This document shows positions 9,942 through 18,476 of a stretch of 59,882 bases of DNA, in pieces; position 1 is the first letter of the stretch, and each line of letters begins with the position of its first letter. The notes under the pieces are model-generated. The model saw only the letters and a program-made list of their open reading frames with translations, did not search any database and was not told the DNA's origin. Source of the DNA: Fibrobacteraceae bacterium (GTDB lineage: Bacteria; Fibrobacterota; Fibrobacteria; Fibrobacterales; Fibrobacteraceae); assembly GCA_017625775.1 (NCBI GenBank), contig JAGAKE010000006.1, forward strand, positions 1 to 59,882. Direction: 5' to 3'. The position numbers were made by a program, and so were the translations under genes.

Positions 9942-11819
9942 TTATTTAATAGTTATAGCAAAATTTTGAGAGCCCAGACGCAATACGTAATGTCCTGCTT
10001 GTGGCGAAAGAATATTTAATGTTTTATTTACACTTCCGCTTGCAATTACTTGGCCTAACATATTACTCAAAACATAACGAGTGTTTTTAGTAATTCCACT
10101 AACAATAATGTTTTTCCCTTGAACCATAACATTGTAATTAAACTTAGAAGATTTTGTATTTGCTATGCCAGTATTTTCAGGTATTTGAACTGGCGTATAA
10201 CCTTCTACACTTGTAATACATTTCACATCTTTAATCCATAAAGAATTGCTAAAGGAAACATCAATCACATTAAAACGCAATGCACTTGCAAGGCTTGGAA
10301 TGGCTGTTGTTGGAATTTCTTGCCAGTTATTACTCATCATCCAACCCATATCTACACGAACCGTTTCCCAATTCATAGTTAAAGGCATTTCAACATAAGG
10401 GAAATCCCAAGCACCTGTTCCTAAAATTTCTATAGATTGATTCCAATCATAATACAATGTAAATTGGTGATTGCTTCCTTTATAAGTATATTCAATCAAC
10501 TTACAATTTGAAATTTCACCTTCAAAAGTATAATCAGCCTTTACATACGGAGAATAACTAAATGCACTTGCTGCATCTAAATTGATATTGTCCATTTTTG
10601 CCACTCCATCAGAAGAATTATCTGTAAACGTAGAAGTGCCATAATTTCCATCTGCATCGGCTTCGGTTTCATCAGAAAATAAATTCCATTTTCCTGCTAA
10701 ATCAAGAACCCCACTATAAGTCACTAAATTAGGAAGTTCATCTACAATTTCAGTTTCCCAATTCAAACGTTTGGTGTAAGTTGTCTTTTTAGGGAGAATA
10801 TTTTCTTTAATGTAATTATCAACATCATTATTTTCAAGGAATGGTTTTTGTACATCCCACTTCGCATAAGAAAGTTTTTTTTCTGTAGTCCAAGCTAAGA
10901 ATTTTTCAAGTTCTTGCTTGTGATTTGCATTACTAAAAATTTCATCAATTCCACCCCATTCTGTAACAAAAACGCTAAGTCCTGCAGCCATTGCTGTATT
11001 TGAACTTGCTGTATGTTCATCAACTTTGTGTAAATCCGCATAAAAATGATATGTATAAGCAATGTTTTTATCTTGAACAGGTGCTGAAACGGCATCACCA
11101 GCTTTCGAAGACCACATTGGCGTTCCTATAACAATTAAGTTATCCGAATACTTACGTATTGCAGCTGAAACTGTATCTGCATAAGCTTTAAGATCTGCCC
11201 AAGATTCGCTTACTGGTTCATTATAAATTTCAAAAATTACGTGAGGATATTTTCCATATTTTTTTGCCATTCTTTCATAAAATTTGGCAGCATCATTTGC
11301 ACTAAAGCATTTATCATTATCATTAAATTCATAAGTTGGCTTTCCATTTGGGTGAATACACTTATAATAACCGCCTTCACTATGCCAATCAATCAAAACA
11401 TAAATATCATTTTCAATAGCAGCTTGTACTACTGAATCCATTTGTGACTCAAAAAATTCAGGGCGAGCCATATAACTTCCATGTCCCCAAGGCGGAACAA
11501 CGCCCATAGCACTGCGAACAATTTCTACGTTCCAAGCTCCTACAAGAGTATCTATAAACGTATTGCCATAAAAAGAAGAACCATACGGCCAATACATACT
11601 CCAAGTTAAACTCATTCCTTTTACTTGAACTTCTTTTCCATCAACAACACCATCGACTTTACCATAAATACGGCCTTCCCCTTTTGCATTTTTTCCAGAT
11701 TGAAGAGCGCCATATTGGCTTACAGGGCCAACACGTTTTGGCTGTATTGTCGCATAAGACATATTAAACAATGCTGCTACAAAAACTGCTGTAGCAATTG
11801 CTGTTGTTTTTATTTTCAT
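9942..11819 (-). CDS. Secreted GH5 endoglucanase with C-terminal binding and sorting domains
   Basis: The 625-residue protein starts with a signal peptide ending near SYA (about residue 23). The catalytic (beta/alpha)8 domain follows. The proton-donor Glu is in FEIYNEP (about residue 201) and the nucleophile Glu in VFVTEWGG (about 287), with the YHFYA strand between them. This pattern fits cellulases of subfamily GH5_2, which cut internal beta-1,4-glucan bonds. From about residue 365 a beta-sandwich region resembles a CBM11-like carbohydrate-binding module. The last 70 residues (VLSNMLGQVIASG, then PQAGHYVLRL) look like the C-terminal sorting tail used by type IX secretion. An AGGAGA ribosome-binding site precedes the ATG. 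The gene is last in a three-gene operon, 21 bases after the lipoprotein gene, and its own terminator follows. Confidence 0.92.
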   Translation of the reverse strand: MKIKTTAIATAVFVAALFNMSYATIQPKRVGPVSQYGALQSGKNAKGEGRIYGKVDGVVDGKEVQVKGMSLTWSMYWPYGSSFYGNTFIDTLVGAWNVEIVRSAMGVVPPWGHGSYMARPEFFESQMDSVVQAAIENDIYVLIDWHSEGGYYKCIHPNGKPTYEFNDNDKCFSANDAAKFYERMAKKYGKYPHVIFEIYNEPVSESWADLKAYADTVSAAIRKYSDNLIVIGTPMWSSKAGDAVSAPVQDKNIAYTYHFYADLHKVDEHTASSNTAMAAGLSVFVTEWGGIDEIFSNANHKQELEKFLAWTTEKKLSYAKWDVQKPFLENNDVDNYIKENILPKKTTYTKRLNWETEIVDELPNLVTYSGVLDLAGKWNLFSDETEADADGNYGTSTFTDNSSDGVAKMDNINLDAASAFSYSPYVKADYTFEGEISNCKLIEYTYKGSNHQFTLYYDWNQSIEILGTGAWDFPYVEMPLTMNWETVRVDMGWMMSNNWQEIPTTAIPSLASALRFNVIDVSFSNSLWIKDVKCITSVEGYTPVQIPENTGIANTKSSKFNYNVMVQGKNIIVSGITKNTRYVLSNMLGQVIASGSVNKTLNILSPQAGHYVLRLGSQNFAITIK

Positions 11820-11840
11820 ATTATCTCCTGTGTTAAGGTA

Positions 11841-13019
11841 TTAAAAACTCAAATTAAGACTAGGCCACACGGCAACTGAAATGCCTTCAATTTTTATATC
11901 GTCCAAATAAAACTCGGCATCATTTTCAACCATAAAATTTATGGAATTAATATCCGTAAATTCTATTCCCATATCTTCTGCAGATATTGAATAATTTGCC
12001 CATTCTTCAGTTAAAACAATAGGGTTTGAATTCAAATAATCTCGTTCACCTAATTCAGAACGCTTTAAAATTTGCAAATAAATTTCACCAGTACCTTTTG
12101 CTCTAAAACTTATTGCAGAAGCCTCTCTTAAATCAAAGAACGAATAATTTCCATTTTCATCAAAATCATCACCAATCGAAAAACCGGCTACTCCATAGTG
12201 ATTCTCTGTTTCTTCATCTAAATCAAAAATAACATGCAAACTTTTTCCACCATCGCTACTATCACTTTCAACTACTTCTTCTTGAATTAATTTGCTATTT
12301 CCGCCAAGCAAAGAATCAGTACAGATATACCACCATCCACCGCCAAAACTTTTACCTAAAAGTGTTTGCGCATGTTCCCAGTCTTCAAAATTTTCAATAG
12401 AAATAAATTCATTTTCTTCCAAATCAATTTTATTCAATGAAACTCCTGCTTCATGTTCTGTATTCATTTGAAGAACACGACTTTCTTCTTGATCTTCAAT
12501 ACGAACATAATGTATTCCTTTAGGAAGTTCTTTGAATTCAAAATATCCCTTTGAATCTGTCACTGTTTTCTTATCTAATACTTGAACTAAAACATTTTCC
12601 AAAGCTTTTCCGTTTCTAAAAATATTTCCCTTCAATGAAATACTTTTTTTAGCAGTTATTGAAATAGAATTACTTCCTGGTTTTATCCATTGCATAGCAG
12701 AAATAGAATCTCCAGAACGTGTTTCAATAAGTCTAAACTTTTTTAAATCTCTTTGTAATTCAACTTCACCTTTTTCATTCAAAGTTCCACTTTCTTCTAG
12801 CATTAAACCATCCACACCCATTTCCCAAACTTGATAACGATTATAAGCTAAAGGCGTGCCATCTGACTTTAAAAAAGTAACAAGAGCTAACTCTGTTTCT
12901 CCAGCTTCGCTTCCTGTACCATTTGCTTGATTTTCACTACAACCAAGCAAAGAAATTTCTATAAAACAAAAAAGAATGAACAAAGCTGAAAAACGAATTA
13001 AATGAAAACAATAAATCAT
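11841..13019 (-). CDS. Lipoprotein with regulatory-like and carbohydrate-binding-like domains
   Basis: The 392-residue product begins with a hydrophobic signal and a lipobox-like LLGC, so it is probably anchored in the envelope. Residues about 40-120 and 125-190 look like small beta-sandwich folds; the second has a carboxypeptidase-regulatory-like pattern (VTDSKGYFEFKELPKGIHYV). The C-terminal half, from FISIENFEDWEHAQTLLG onward, reads like a CBM11/CIA30-type jelly roll ending in EFYLDDIKIEG. The start codon overlaps the regulator stop as ATGA, and the GH5 gene follows after 21 bases. A role as a sugar-sensing or cell-surface partner of the regulator or the cellulase is inferred from context only. 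Confidence 0.7.
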   Translation of the reverse strand: MIYCFHLIRFSALFILFCFIEISLLGCSENQANGTGSEAGETELALVTFLKSDGTPLAYNRYQVWEMGVDGLMLEESGTLNEKGEVELQRDLKKFRLIETRSGDSISAMQWIKPGSNSISITAKKSISLKGNIFRNGKALENVLVQVLDKKTVTDSKGYFEFKELPKGIHYVRIEDQEESRVLQMNTEHEAGVSLNKIDLEENEFISIENFEDWEHAQTLLGKSFGGGWWYICTDSLLGGNSKLIQEEVVESDSSDGGKSLHVIFDLDEETENHYGVAGFSIGDDFDENGNYSFFDLREASAISFRAKGTGEIYLQILKRSELGERDYLNSNPIVLTEEWANYSISAEDMGIEFTDINSINFMVENDAEFYLDDIKIEGISVAVWPSLNLSF

Positions 13020-13867
13020 TTTTCCCCCTTTGCTCTAGGCACTAATTGAAAACCAATATGACAAACTCTATCAGGAGATTTATCTTCACGAGAAATTGCA
13101 AGAATCCTTTCTCTTAGCGCAGAAATTTCAGTTCTAACTTTTTCAAATCCCTCTTTTGAAAGGCTACAAGTTACACTTGTAATACTTCTATCATCACTTG
13201 TAAAAGCATCATAAATTTCTGCATTGATTTCCATATTTTTTAAATGATACTTCCGAAGAATTGTAGAACGAACTCGAGGTGGAGTAGAAATTATGGAATC
13301 AATTACACTAAATGTTCCGTCAAAATTTCTTTTTACAAAACCTGCTTCTAACAAATAAGATATACCACTTTTTACCTGAGAAGCTCTTAAAGCAGGCGTA
13401 AACATACGTCCAATTTTTTCTAGGCTTGTATTTGCAGAAAGTAAAGGCAGTAAATCACGTAATACAGGATAATACCACTTCGAAAAAAACTTTAAAGCAC
13501 TATCCTGAAGAATATATTCCTTGTAAGAACTTCTAACTAATAAAAGCTTCTTTAGAAACAATTCTCTTTTATCTACATTTTTTTCATTTCCAAAATTTAC
13601 AAGATCCAAAAAATAACGAGTTTCATCTTCACTCATTTCTAGTGCTTTTGCAATTTTTTTAGCATTATCTATAGAAAGTGGGCGACTTCCCTCTAATATT
13701 CTAGAGAAAAATGCAGAACCTTGCAAATTCATTTTTTGTTGTATTTGTCGCAAAGATGTTCCATCTTTTTGTAAAATATCTAATACGCTTTTCAAGTATT
13801 CCTTATAATCGAAATACATAAATATTTTTAATTTCAAAATTTCAATACTTTTGGAAACACTTTTCAT
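13016..13867 (-). CDS. TIGR02147/DUF4423-type regulator
   Basis: The 283-residue soluble protein opens with a family-like YFDYKEYLKSVLDILQ segment. A helix-turn-helix-like part (LRQIQQKMNLQGSAFFSRIL, then NAKKIAKALEMSEDE) follows, and then a long helical domain. As I recall it, this layout is that of the TIGR02147 family, first noted as a large paralogous set in Fibrobacter succinogenes. A winged-helix-like stretch near FTPALRASQVKSGISYLLEAGFV supports a DNA-binding role. Neither the ATG at 13867 nor that at 13819 has a clear ribosome-binding site; the longer form is given. It heads the operon with the lipoprotein (4-base overlap) and GH5 cellulase genes, so it probably controls them, though the ligand is unknown. 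Confidence 0.8.
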   Translation of the reverse strand: MKSVSKSIEILKLKIFMYFDYKEYLKSVLDILQKDGTSLRQIQQKMNLQGSAFFSRILEGSRPLSIDNAKKIAKALEMSEDETRYFLDLVNFGNEKNVDKRELFLKKLLLVRSSYKEYILQDSALKFFSKWYYPVLRDLLPLLSANTSLEKIGRMFTPALRASQVKSGISYLLEAGFVKRNFDGTFSVIDSIISTPPRVRSTILRKYHLKNMEINAEIYDAFTSDDRSITSVTCSLSKEGFEKVRTEISALRERILAISREDKSPDRVCHIGFQLVPRAKGEK

Positions 13868-13944
13868 ACTTTAAAATATAGCTTATTTGTTAATAATTAC
13901 AACTATTTTTTATCATTTTTACATATTTTTTGGAAACATAAGAA

Positions 13945-13976
13945 ATAAATAAAAAAGCCAGCATTCAAGCTGACTT
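13945..13976 (-). terminator. Rho-independent terminator after the 14.0-kb lipoprotein gene
   Basis: On the minus strand AGTCAGC, a short loop and GCTGGCT form a 7-bp stem with one G-U pair, followed by a T-rich run. It lies about 30 bases past the stop of the lipoprotein gene. Confidence 0.65.
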
Positions 13977-14002
13977 CTTTTCAATAAAATCAGAAACTAG
14001 TG

Positions 14003-14434
14003 TTATGGTAATTTTACACCAGCTTCTTCAAAAACTTTAGCATTTAACTTGTTTTTAGTAGCTACAGTATCTAGCCAATTGTATTCTGCCATTCCTGCAA
14101 GGCCAATTTTTAAACATACTTGTTCTTGAGCTTTTGCATAAGAAGCAAGGATTTCTAGTTTTTCTGAATCAGCTGCTTTTTCAATTTTTTCAGACCATTG
14201 TTCGCCAAGCAATAAAAGCCCTTCACTAGCACTAACATATTTCTTAGCTACATCAACAGTGATAACTTTATTTGCTTCTGGAACTTTAAAGGTTTCTGAA
14301 GAAAGCGGTTTTTTTGAATTTACTGCTGATTGGTTTGAAGGTAAATCAGGCTTCAATTCAGTTTCAGAAGAACAAGAAACAAAAAAGGAAGAGCATAAAA
14401 CAATTGTAGCGATTCCAAGAAGCCGTACCATCAT
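14003..14434 (-). CDS. Small lipoprotein of unknown function
   Basis: The 143-residue product has a short signal (MMVRLLGIATIVLCSSFFVSC) ending in a Cys that fits a lipobox. A Pro/Ser/Lys-rich spacer follows, then a mostly helical domain of about 85 residues containing LEILASYAKAQEQVCLKIGL. GGAG lies 6 bases before the first of two ATGs. It stands alone: the tRNA-Met gene lies just upstream and a terminator follows. I do not recognise the domain. Its size and helical nature would suit a small periplasmic or outer-membrane-associated protein. Confidence 0.75.
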   Translation of the reverse strand: MMVRLLGIATIVLCSSFFVSCSSETELKPDLPSNQSAVNSKKPLSSETFKVPEANKVITVDVAKKYVSASEGLLLLGEQWSEKIEKAADSEKLEILASYAKAQEQVCLKIGLAGMAEYNWLDTVATKNKLNAKVFEEAGVKLP

Positions 14435-14458
14435 TTATGTCTCCTCTTTTTTGAAGAA

Positions 14459-14532
14459 TAGCGGTTCAGGGACTTGAACCCCGGACCTGCGGATTATGAT
14501 TCCGTCGCTCTAACCAACTGAGCTAAACCGCC
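14459..14532 (-). tRNA. tRNA-Met (anticodon CAU)
   Basis: The minus strand folds as a cloverleaf. The acceptor arm GGCGGTT pairs with AACCGCT (G-U at the first pair), the D stem is GCTC/GAGC and the T arm is CGGGG-TTCAAGT-CCCTG. The anticodon loop ATCATAA has CAT at positions 34-36. The first anticodon-stem pair is A-C, a mismatch. CCA is not encoded. The paired first base argues against the initiator tRNA. CAU is also the gene sequence of the lysidine-modified tRNA-Ile, so elongator Met is likely but not certain. Confidence 0.9.
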
Positions 14533-14601
14533 ATTTAGTTGAAACAAATTTAGACTAAATTTATAAAAAATTCAAGGGGAATGCAAAAAATTAAGTGATA
14601 T

Positions 14602-15339
14602 TCAAATGTTTTTTACTTCCACTGTTAAATTTTTTCCTTTAAAATTTAGTATTTGCCAAAATGGTAATGACGACTCTAATTTAAATTCAGCTGAAGTTGG
14701 AGAAATTTGCATCTGGCTAGCTGGAGCAACATAAACTGGAATTCCATTTTTTAATTCTAAAGAATGCGCACAATGATAATGTCCACAAAAAATTCCACCA
14801 ATGTTTGAAATACTTTCAAATGCTTCTTGAACTTTTTCTATATGCTTCATTGGATATTTAGAATCCATAAAAGCATGACCACATAAACATGGCGGATAAT
14901 GCATAAAAAGGTAAATTAATTCAAATTCTGCTGCTTGTTGCTTAATCCATTCCATTTGCCTTAACTGTATTTCTCCAGACGAGTTGTCTAAAAAAACAAA
15001 GTGCCTTCCTTTTATATCCATTGAAAAATCAAATGTTTTTCCATGAACATAATCTGGCATTGAAAAATAATTAGCAGCATTTTCTAAATCATCGTGATTT
15101 CCAGGAATCCATGCCCAAGGTTTTTTGCACCTTTCCATTTCTTCAGCAACAAATTCATAGGCGCCTTTTTCACCATGATCTGCTAAATCACCACTTAACA
15201 CAATAAAATCTGAATCTACAACAGAATAAGAATAAAGAGCTTGCTTAAAATTTCTGCGAACATCTATTTCTTGCACAGCATCAGAACCAGCAGCAATGTG
15301 CAAATCAGAAATTTGTGCTATTTTCAATAAATCGTTCAT
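14602..15339 (-). CDS. Calcineurin-like phosphoesterase (CpdA/GpdQ-like)
   Basis: The 245-residue cytoplasmic protein carries the full metal-binding set of metallophosphoesterases in order. These are SDLH near residue 13, GDLAD near 51, GNHDD near 82, a histidine in FMHYPP near 148, and GHYHCAH near 190. This arrangement fits the class III cyclic-nucleotide/glycerophosphodiester phosphodiesterase group. Such enzymes hydrolyse phosphodiester bonds with two metal ions, but the natural substrate cannot be read from the sequence. It stands alone between the tRNA gene and a gene-free AT-rich region. Confidence 0.85.
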   Translation of the reverse strand: MNDLLKIAQISDLHIAAGSDAVQEIDVRRNFKQALYSYSVVDSDFIVLSGDLADHGEKGAYEFVAEEMERCKKPWAWIPGNHDDLENAANYFSMPDYVHGKTFDFSMDIKGRHFVFLDNSSGEIQLRQMEWIKQQAAEFELIYLFMHYPPCLCGHAFMDSKYPMKHIEKVQEAFESISNIGGIFCGHYHCAHSLELKNGIPVYVAPASQMQISPTSAEFKLESSLPFWQILNFKGKNLTVEVKNI

Positions 15340-15653
15340 TATCTAAATAATTTACTTCATTTTTTTTAACATTCTACACTTATTTACTGAATAGTGAACT
15401 CAATCAATAAAAATTGCTCTGTTTCAACATTAAATTTGTGAAATAAAAGTTAAAAATTGTCTAAAACTCAGTTTCAACATTTATTCACATTGAAAAGTGT
15501 TAAATTATTCCAAAATTTTAAACAATTTTTTTTCGCTTTCATTTTTTTTTAACTTATTGAAAATCAACTAGTTAAATATTTACAAATAAAATCTTTTAAC
15601 AATTCACAATACTAAAACTATAACTACTTATATATATAATTAAATATTAATAG
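15340..15653. other. AT-rich intergenic region with a DnaA-box-like site
   Basis: This 314-base stretch has no gene. It contains one TTATTCACA (15481-15489), a common DnaA-box variant, and a direct repeat GTTTCAACATT at 15421 and 15471, spaced exactly 50 bases. Long T and A runs follow. It closes the par-bactofilin operon on its downstream side. It could serve as an accessory DnaA-binding region, but one box is weak evidence. Confidence 0.35.
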
Positions 15654-16010
15654 TTATACTGTGGGTTTAGCTTTCGAACGTTCTTCCATAGAACAATTTC
15701 CCTGAAAGAGTGCTCCATTTTCAATTGATAATTGTTTTGTTTTAATATTTCCAATCATTACAGAAGATTGTTCAAGGGTGAGCTTTTCTAAACAAGAAAT
15801 ATTTCCTTGAATTTTTCCTGCAATAACAGCATTTCTCGCTTGGACTTCTCCTTCAATGTAGCCATTTCTTTCAATAACAAGATCTCCTTGAATTGAAACG
15901 CTACCAATAATTTTTCCAGCAACACGCACATTGCTATTTCCAGAAATATCTCCTTTTAAAGAAATATTTTCACTAATATGTGTAAAGTCTTGTTCATCTG
16001 ATTTAGCCAT
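15654..16010 (-). CDS. Bactofilin
   Basis: The 118-residue protein shows the bactofilin beta-helix pattern with its turn-forming glycines: ISLKGDISGNSNVRVAGKI, then EGEVQARNAVIAGKIQGN. Short polar tails flank the core. Bactofilins polymerise without nucleotide into filaments on the inner membrane and organise cell-wall enzymes, shape or chromosome-segregation proteins. It lies 18 bases downstream of an M23 peptidase gene and in the same operon as parAB. Bactofilin next to a LytM peptidase is a recurrent pair, and bactofilins holding ParABS are known in Myxococcus. Confidence 0.93.
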   Translation of the reverse strand: MAKSDEQDFTHISENISLKGDISGNSNVRVAGKIIGSVSIQGDLVIERNGYIEGEVQARNAVIAGKIQGNISCLEKLTLEQSSVMIGNIKTKQLSIENGALFQGNCSMEERSKAKPTV

Positions 16011-16028
16011 CTTTTTTCCTTTTTAAAG

Positions 16029-16829
16029 TTAAAAGTTAAAGTAAGTTTCTGGATTTATATATCTTCCATCTTTTTGAATTACATAATGTAAATGAGGTCC
16101 ACTTGTTTTTCCAGTAGAACCAACCGAACCTATAATGTCACCTTTACTTATTTTCTTTCCTTCTTTAACATTTGCTTTACTTAAATGAGAATACGATGTT
16201 TTGTATCCATTTTGGTGATCAATTTGAATTGTTAATCCTAAATCTTCAGTTTCATTTACTGAAATAACTACACCAGAAGCACTTGCATAAACTGGGTCAT
16301 CGTTTTTAGCAGCAAAATCAACTCCAAAATGTTTTTCCTTTTCTGAATAATTCTTACTAATTACACCAGAAACCGGAATTACATCTGGTATTTTTTCTGC
16401 TTTTATTTTTTCAGAAAGTGGTCTCCAACCGTATCTTCCTTCAAAATCTATTTCATTTTTTACTGGATTATTAGCAGAAAGTCTATTTTTATCTAAAATT
16501 TTATTGATTTTTGAAGTGTCATTTTCAATAAATAATCCAAGTATGTTCTGAATTTGCAAATCTATTAAGAATAGAGAATCTAAAGATTCAAAATATTCTT
16601 CATATTTAGCTTGTTTTTCTAAAAGAATGGTGTTTTGTTTTTTTACTTCTTCAAGTTGTAATGCTTTTTTAGCTAAATTACCGGCTAGAAGCAAAAATAG
16701 AATTACAATTATAATAAAAATTATAAAAAATACCTTTATAACTTTCCATAACCAGGTTGGAAGTTTAAAGTTTTTTATTTTTCCAGAATCATCTGGAATC
16801 CATTGTATTCTTATATATTTTTTTTTCAC
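16029..16829 (-). CDS. Membrane-anchored M23 (LytM) peptidoglycan endopeptidase
   Basis: The 266-residue protein has a short basic cytoplasmic start and one membrane segment (VIKVFFIIFIIIVILFLLLA, about residues 29-48). A coiled coil (KKALQLEEVKKQNTILLEKQ) follows and then a C-terminal LytM domain. All zinc and catalytic signatures are present: HFGVDFAA, the YSHLS motif and SGPHLHYVI. It should cut peptide cross-links in the periplasm. The start is GTG, overlapping the parB stop by 4 bases (GTGA). The adjacent bactofilin gene suggests that the filament positions this enzyme to shape the cell. Confidence 0.9.
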   Translation of the reverse strand: MKKKYIRIQWIPDDSGKIKNFKLPTWLWKVIKVFFIIFIIIVILFLLLAGNLAKKALQLEEVKKQNTILLEKQAKYEEYFESLDSLFLIDLQIQNILGLFIENDTSKINKILDKNRLSANNPVKNEIDFEGRYGWRPLSEKIKAEKIPDVIPVSGVISKNYSEKEKHFGVDFAAKNDDPVYASASGVVISVNETEDLGLTIQIDHQNGYKTSYSHLSKANVKEGKKISKGDIIGSVGSTGKTSGPHLHYVIQKDGRYINPETYFNF

Positions 16830-17689
16830 GACCTTTCAATAATCTCCTGTAAATGGTTTAAATCATCCATAGAATAGTAATGAATGGTAATGATTCCTTC
16901 GTTTTTATTTTTAGAAGATGGGTTAATTGAAATTTTTGTTCCAAAGAATTCTTGCAACTTATTTTGGAAACTAATCATATCTGCATCTATTTCTGGTGAA
17001 GTATTTTTTTCTTCTTTCTTTTTCTTCGTGATTTTTTCAATTTCACGAACATTCATTCCCTTTTCTATAATGTTTCTAGCAACTTCCTCTGGGTCAGTAA
17101 TTTCTGGACTTAATAATGATCTTGCTGCACTTGAAGAAAGTTTTCCTTCTTCTACCCATGTTTTTACTTGTTCAGGAAGTTTTAATAATCTTAATGAATT
17201 AGTAATTGCCGATCTTGATTTTCCAAGCGTTTCTGATAAATCTTCATGTGTATAATTATGATTTTCTAAAAGCATCTGGTAAGATTCAGCTAATTCAATT
17301 GGATTTAAATCTACACGTTGAATATTTTCAATTAAAGCCCATTCTGACATATTTTTATCAGAAAGAAGTTCGTGAACATAAGCTTTAATTTCTGTTAAAC
17401 CAGCAATTCTTGCTGCACGAGTGCGTCTTTCGCCGCTAACAATTTGGTAGCGTCCATTATATTTTCGAACTGTAATAGGCTGAATCAACCCGTGTTTCTT
17501 TATGGTTTCTGCTAATTCTGAAATTTCTTCTTCATTAAAAACACGTCTTGGTTGAAATGGATTTGCATCAATTAAATTTAGTGGAATATTTGAAACTTGA
17601 AGTTGTTGTCCATTTTCATCTTTTTCCATACGATGATCTTGCATAATTTGAGAAAGACCACGTGCGAGAGCTTGAGATTTTTTACCCAT
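16826..17689 (-). CDS. parB: Chromosome partitioning protein ParB
   Basis: This 287-residue protein has the ParB N-terminal CTPase domain (NPFQPRRVF, then GLIQPITVRK and the arginine patch GERRTRAA). A helix-turn-helix (LSETLGKSRSAITNSLRLLKLP) reads parS, and a C-terminal dimerisation segment follows. ParB loads on parS as a CTP-dependent clamp and with ParA segregates the origin. I chose the ATG at 17689 because AAGG lies 9 bases upstream; the ATG at 17698 has the AAGG directly against it. It overlaps parA by 8 bases. Two perfect parS sites lie within 3 kb (19116 and 20406). Confidence 0.96.
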   Translation of the reverse strand: MGKKSQALARGLSQIMQDHRMEKDENGQQLQVSNIPLNLIDANPFQPRRVFNEEEISELAETIKKHGLIQPITVRKYNGRYQIVSGERRTRAARIAGLTEIKAYVHELLSDKNMSEWALIENIQRVDLNPIELAESYQMLLENHNYTHEDLSETLGKSRSAITNSLRLLKLPEQVKTWVEEGKLSSSAARSLLSPEITDPEEVARNIIEKGMNVREIEKITKKKKEEKNTSPEIDADMISFQNKLQEFFGTKISINPSSKNKNEGIITIHYYSMDDLNHLQEIIERS

Positions 17690-18476
17690 TATTTTCATCC
17701 TTATTTAAAATTTCTTCTGCTAACTTCATGTAAGCTTGAGAACCACTACTCTGAACATCGTAAAGAATTACTGGTTTTCCATGAGAAGGAGCTTCACCAA
17801 GTTTTACATTACGTGGAATTAAAGTGTTGAAAACTTTTTCCGAAATACAATTTCTAACTTCTTCAGCTACTTGCCTTGAAAGAGTTAGACGATTGTCATA
17901 CATGGTAAGTAAAGCACCTTCAATTTTTAAATTACTATTAAGATTTTTTTGAACTAAACGAATTGTATTAAATAATTCAGCTAAACCTTGGAGTGCATAA
18001 TATTCACATTGTACTGGAATAAGAACACTATTTGAAGCGGTTAAAGTGTTTATTGTTAATAAGTTTAAGCTTGGTGGTGCATCTATAATAATAAATTCAA
18101 AATATGGTTTTAAAATATCGATAATTCTTTTAAGTCTGAATTCTCGACTCATTGCTTGAACAAGTTCAATTTCTAATGCAGCTAAATCTGGTGCTGCGGT
18201 TATTACTTTTAAATATTCAAGTTTAGTATTTAAAATAGAATTCTTGATATTTTCATAAGAAAGCTGATCTGGGTTAGCAGCTAAATCAAGAAGTTCATGA
18301 ATATCTTCATCTTGTGCTTCATTGAAACCTAATCCTTGTGAAGCATTACCTTGTGGATCCATATCTATTAAAAGAGTTGTTTTTTCTAAAGCAGCAAAAC
18401 TAGCAGCTAAATTTACTGCTGTTGTTGTTTTACCCACTCCACCCTTTTGGTTAGATATTGCTATAACTTTACTCAT
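17682..18476 (-). CDS. parA: Chromosome partitioning ATPase ParA (Soj)
   Basis: The 264-residue protein has the deviant Walker A motif KGGVGKTTTAVNLAAS near residue 10, the A' motif LLIDMDPQGNAS near 36, and Walker B IIIDAPPSLNLLT near 125. It lacks the N-terminal DNA-binding extension of plasmid ParA proteins, so it is the short chromosomal Soj type. ATP-bound dimers coat the nucleoid and pull ParB-parS complexes. The gene overlaps rsmG by 4 bases (ATGA) and parB by 8, forming a tight operon rsmG-parA-parB, the classical origin-proximal arrangement. Confidence 0.97.
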   Translation of the reverse strand: MSKVIAISNQKGGVGKTTTAVNLAASFAALEKTTLLIDMDPQGNASQGLGFNEAQDEDIHELLDLAANPDQLSYENIKNSILNTKLEYLKVITAAPDLAALEIELVQAMSREFRLKRIIDILKPYFEFIIIDAPPSLNLLTINTLTASNSVLIPVQCEYYALQGLAELFNTIRLVQKNLNSNLKIEGALLTMYDNRLTLSRQVAEEVRNCISEKVFNTLIPRNVKLGEAPSHGKPVILYDVQSSGSQAYMKLAEEILNKDENNG

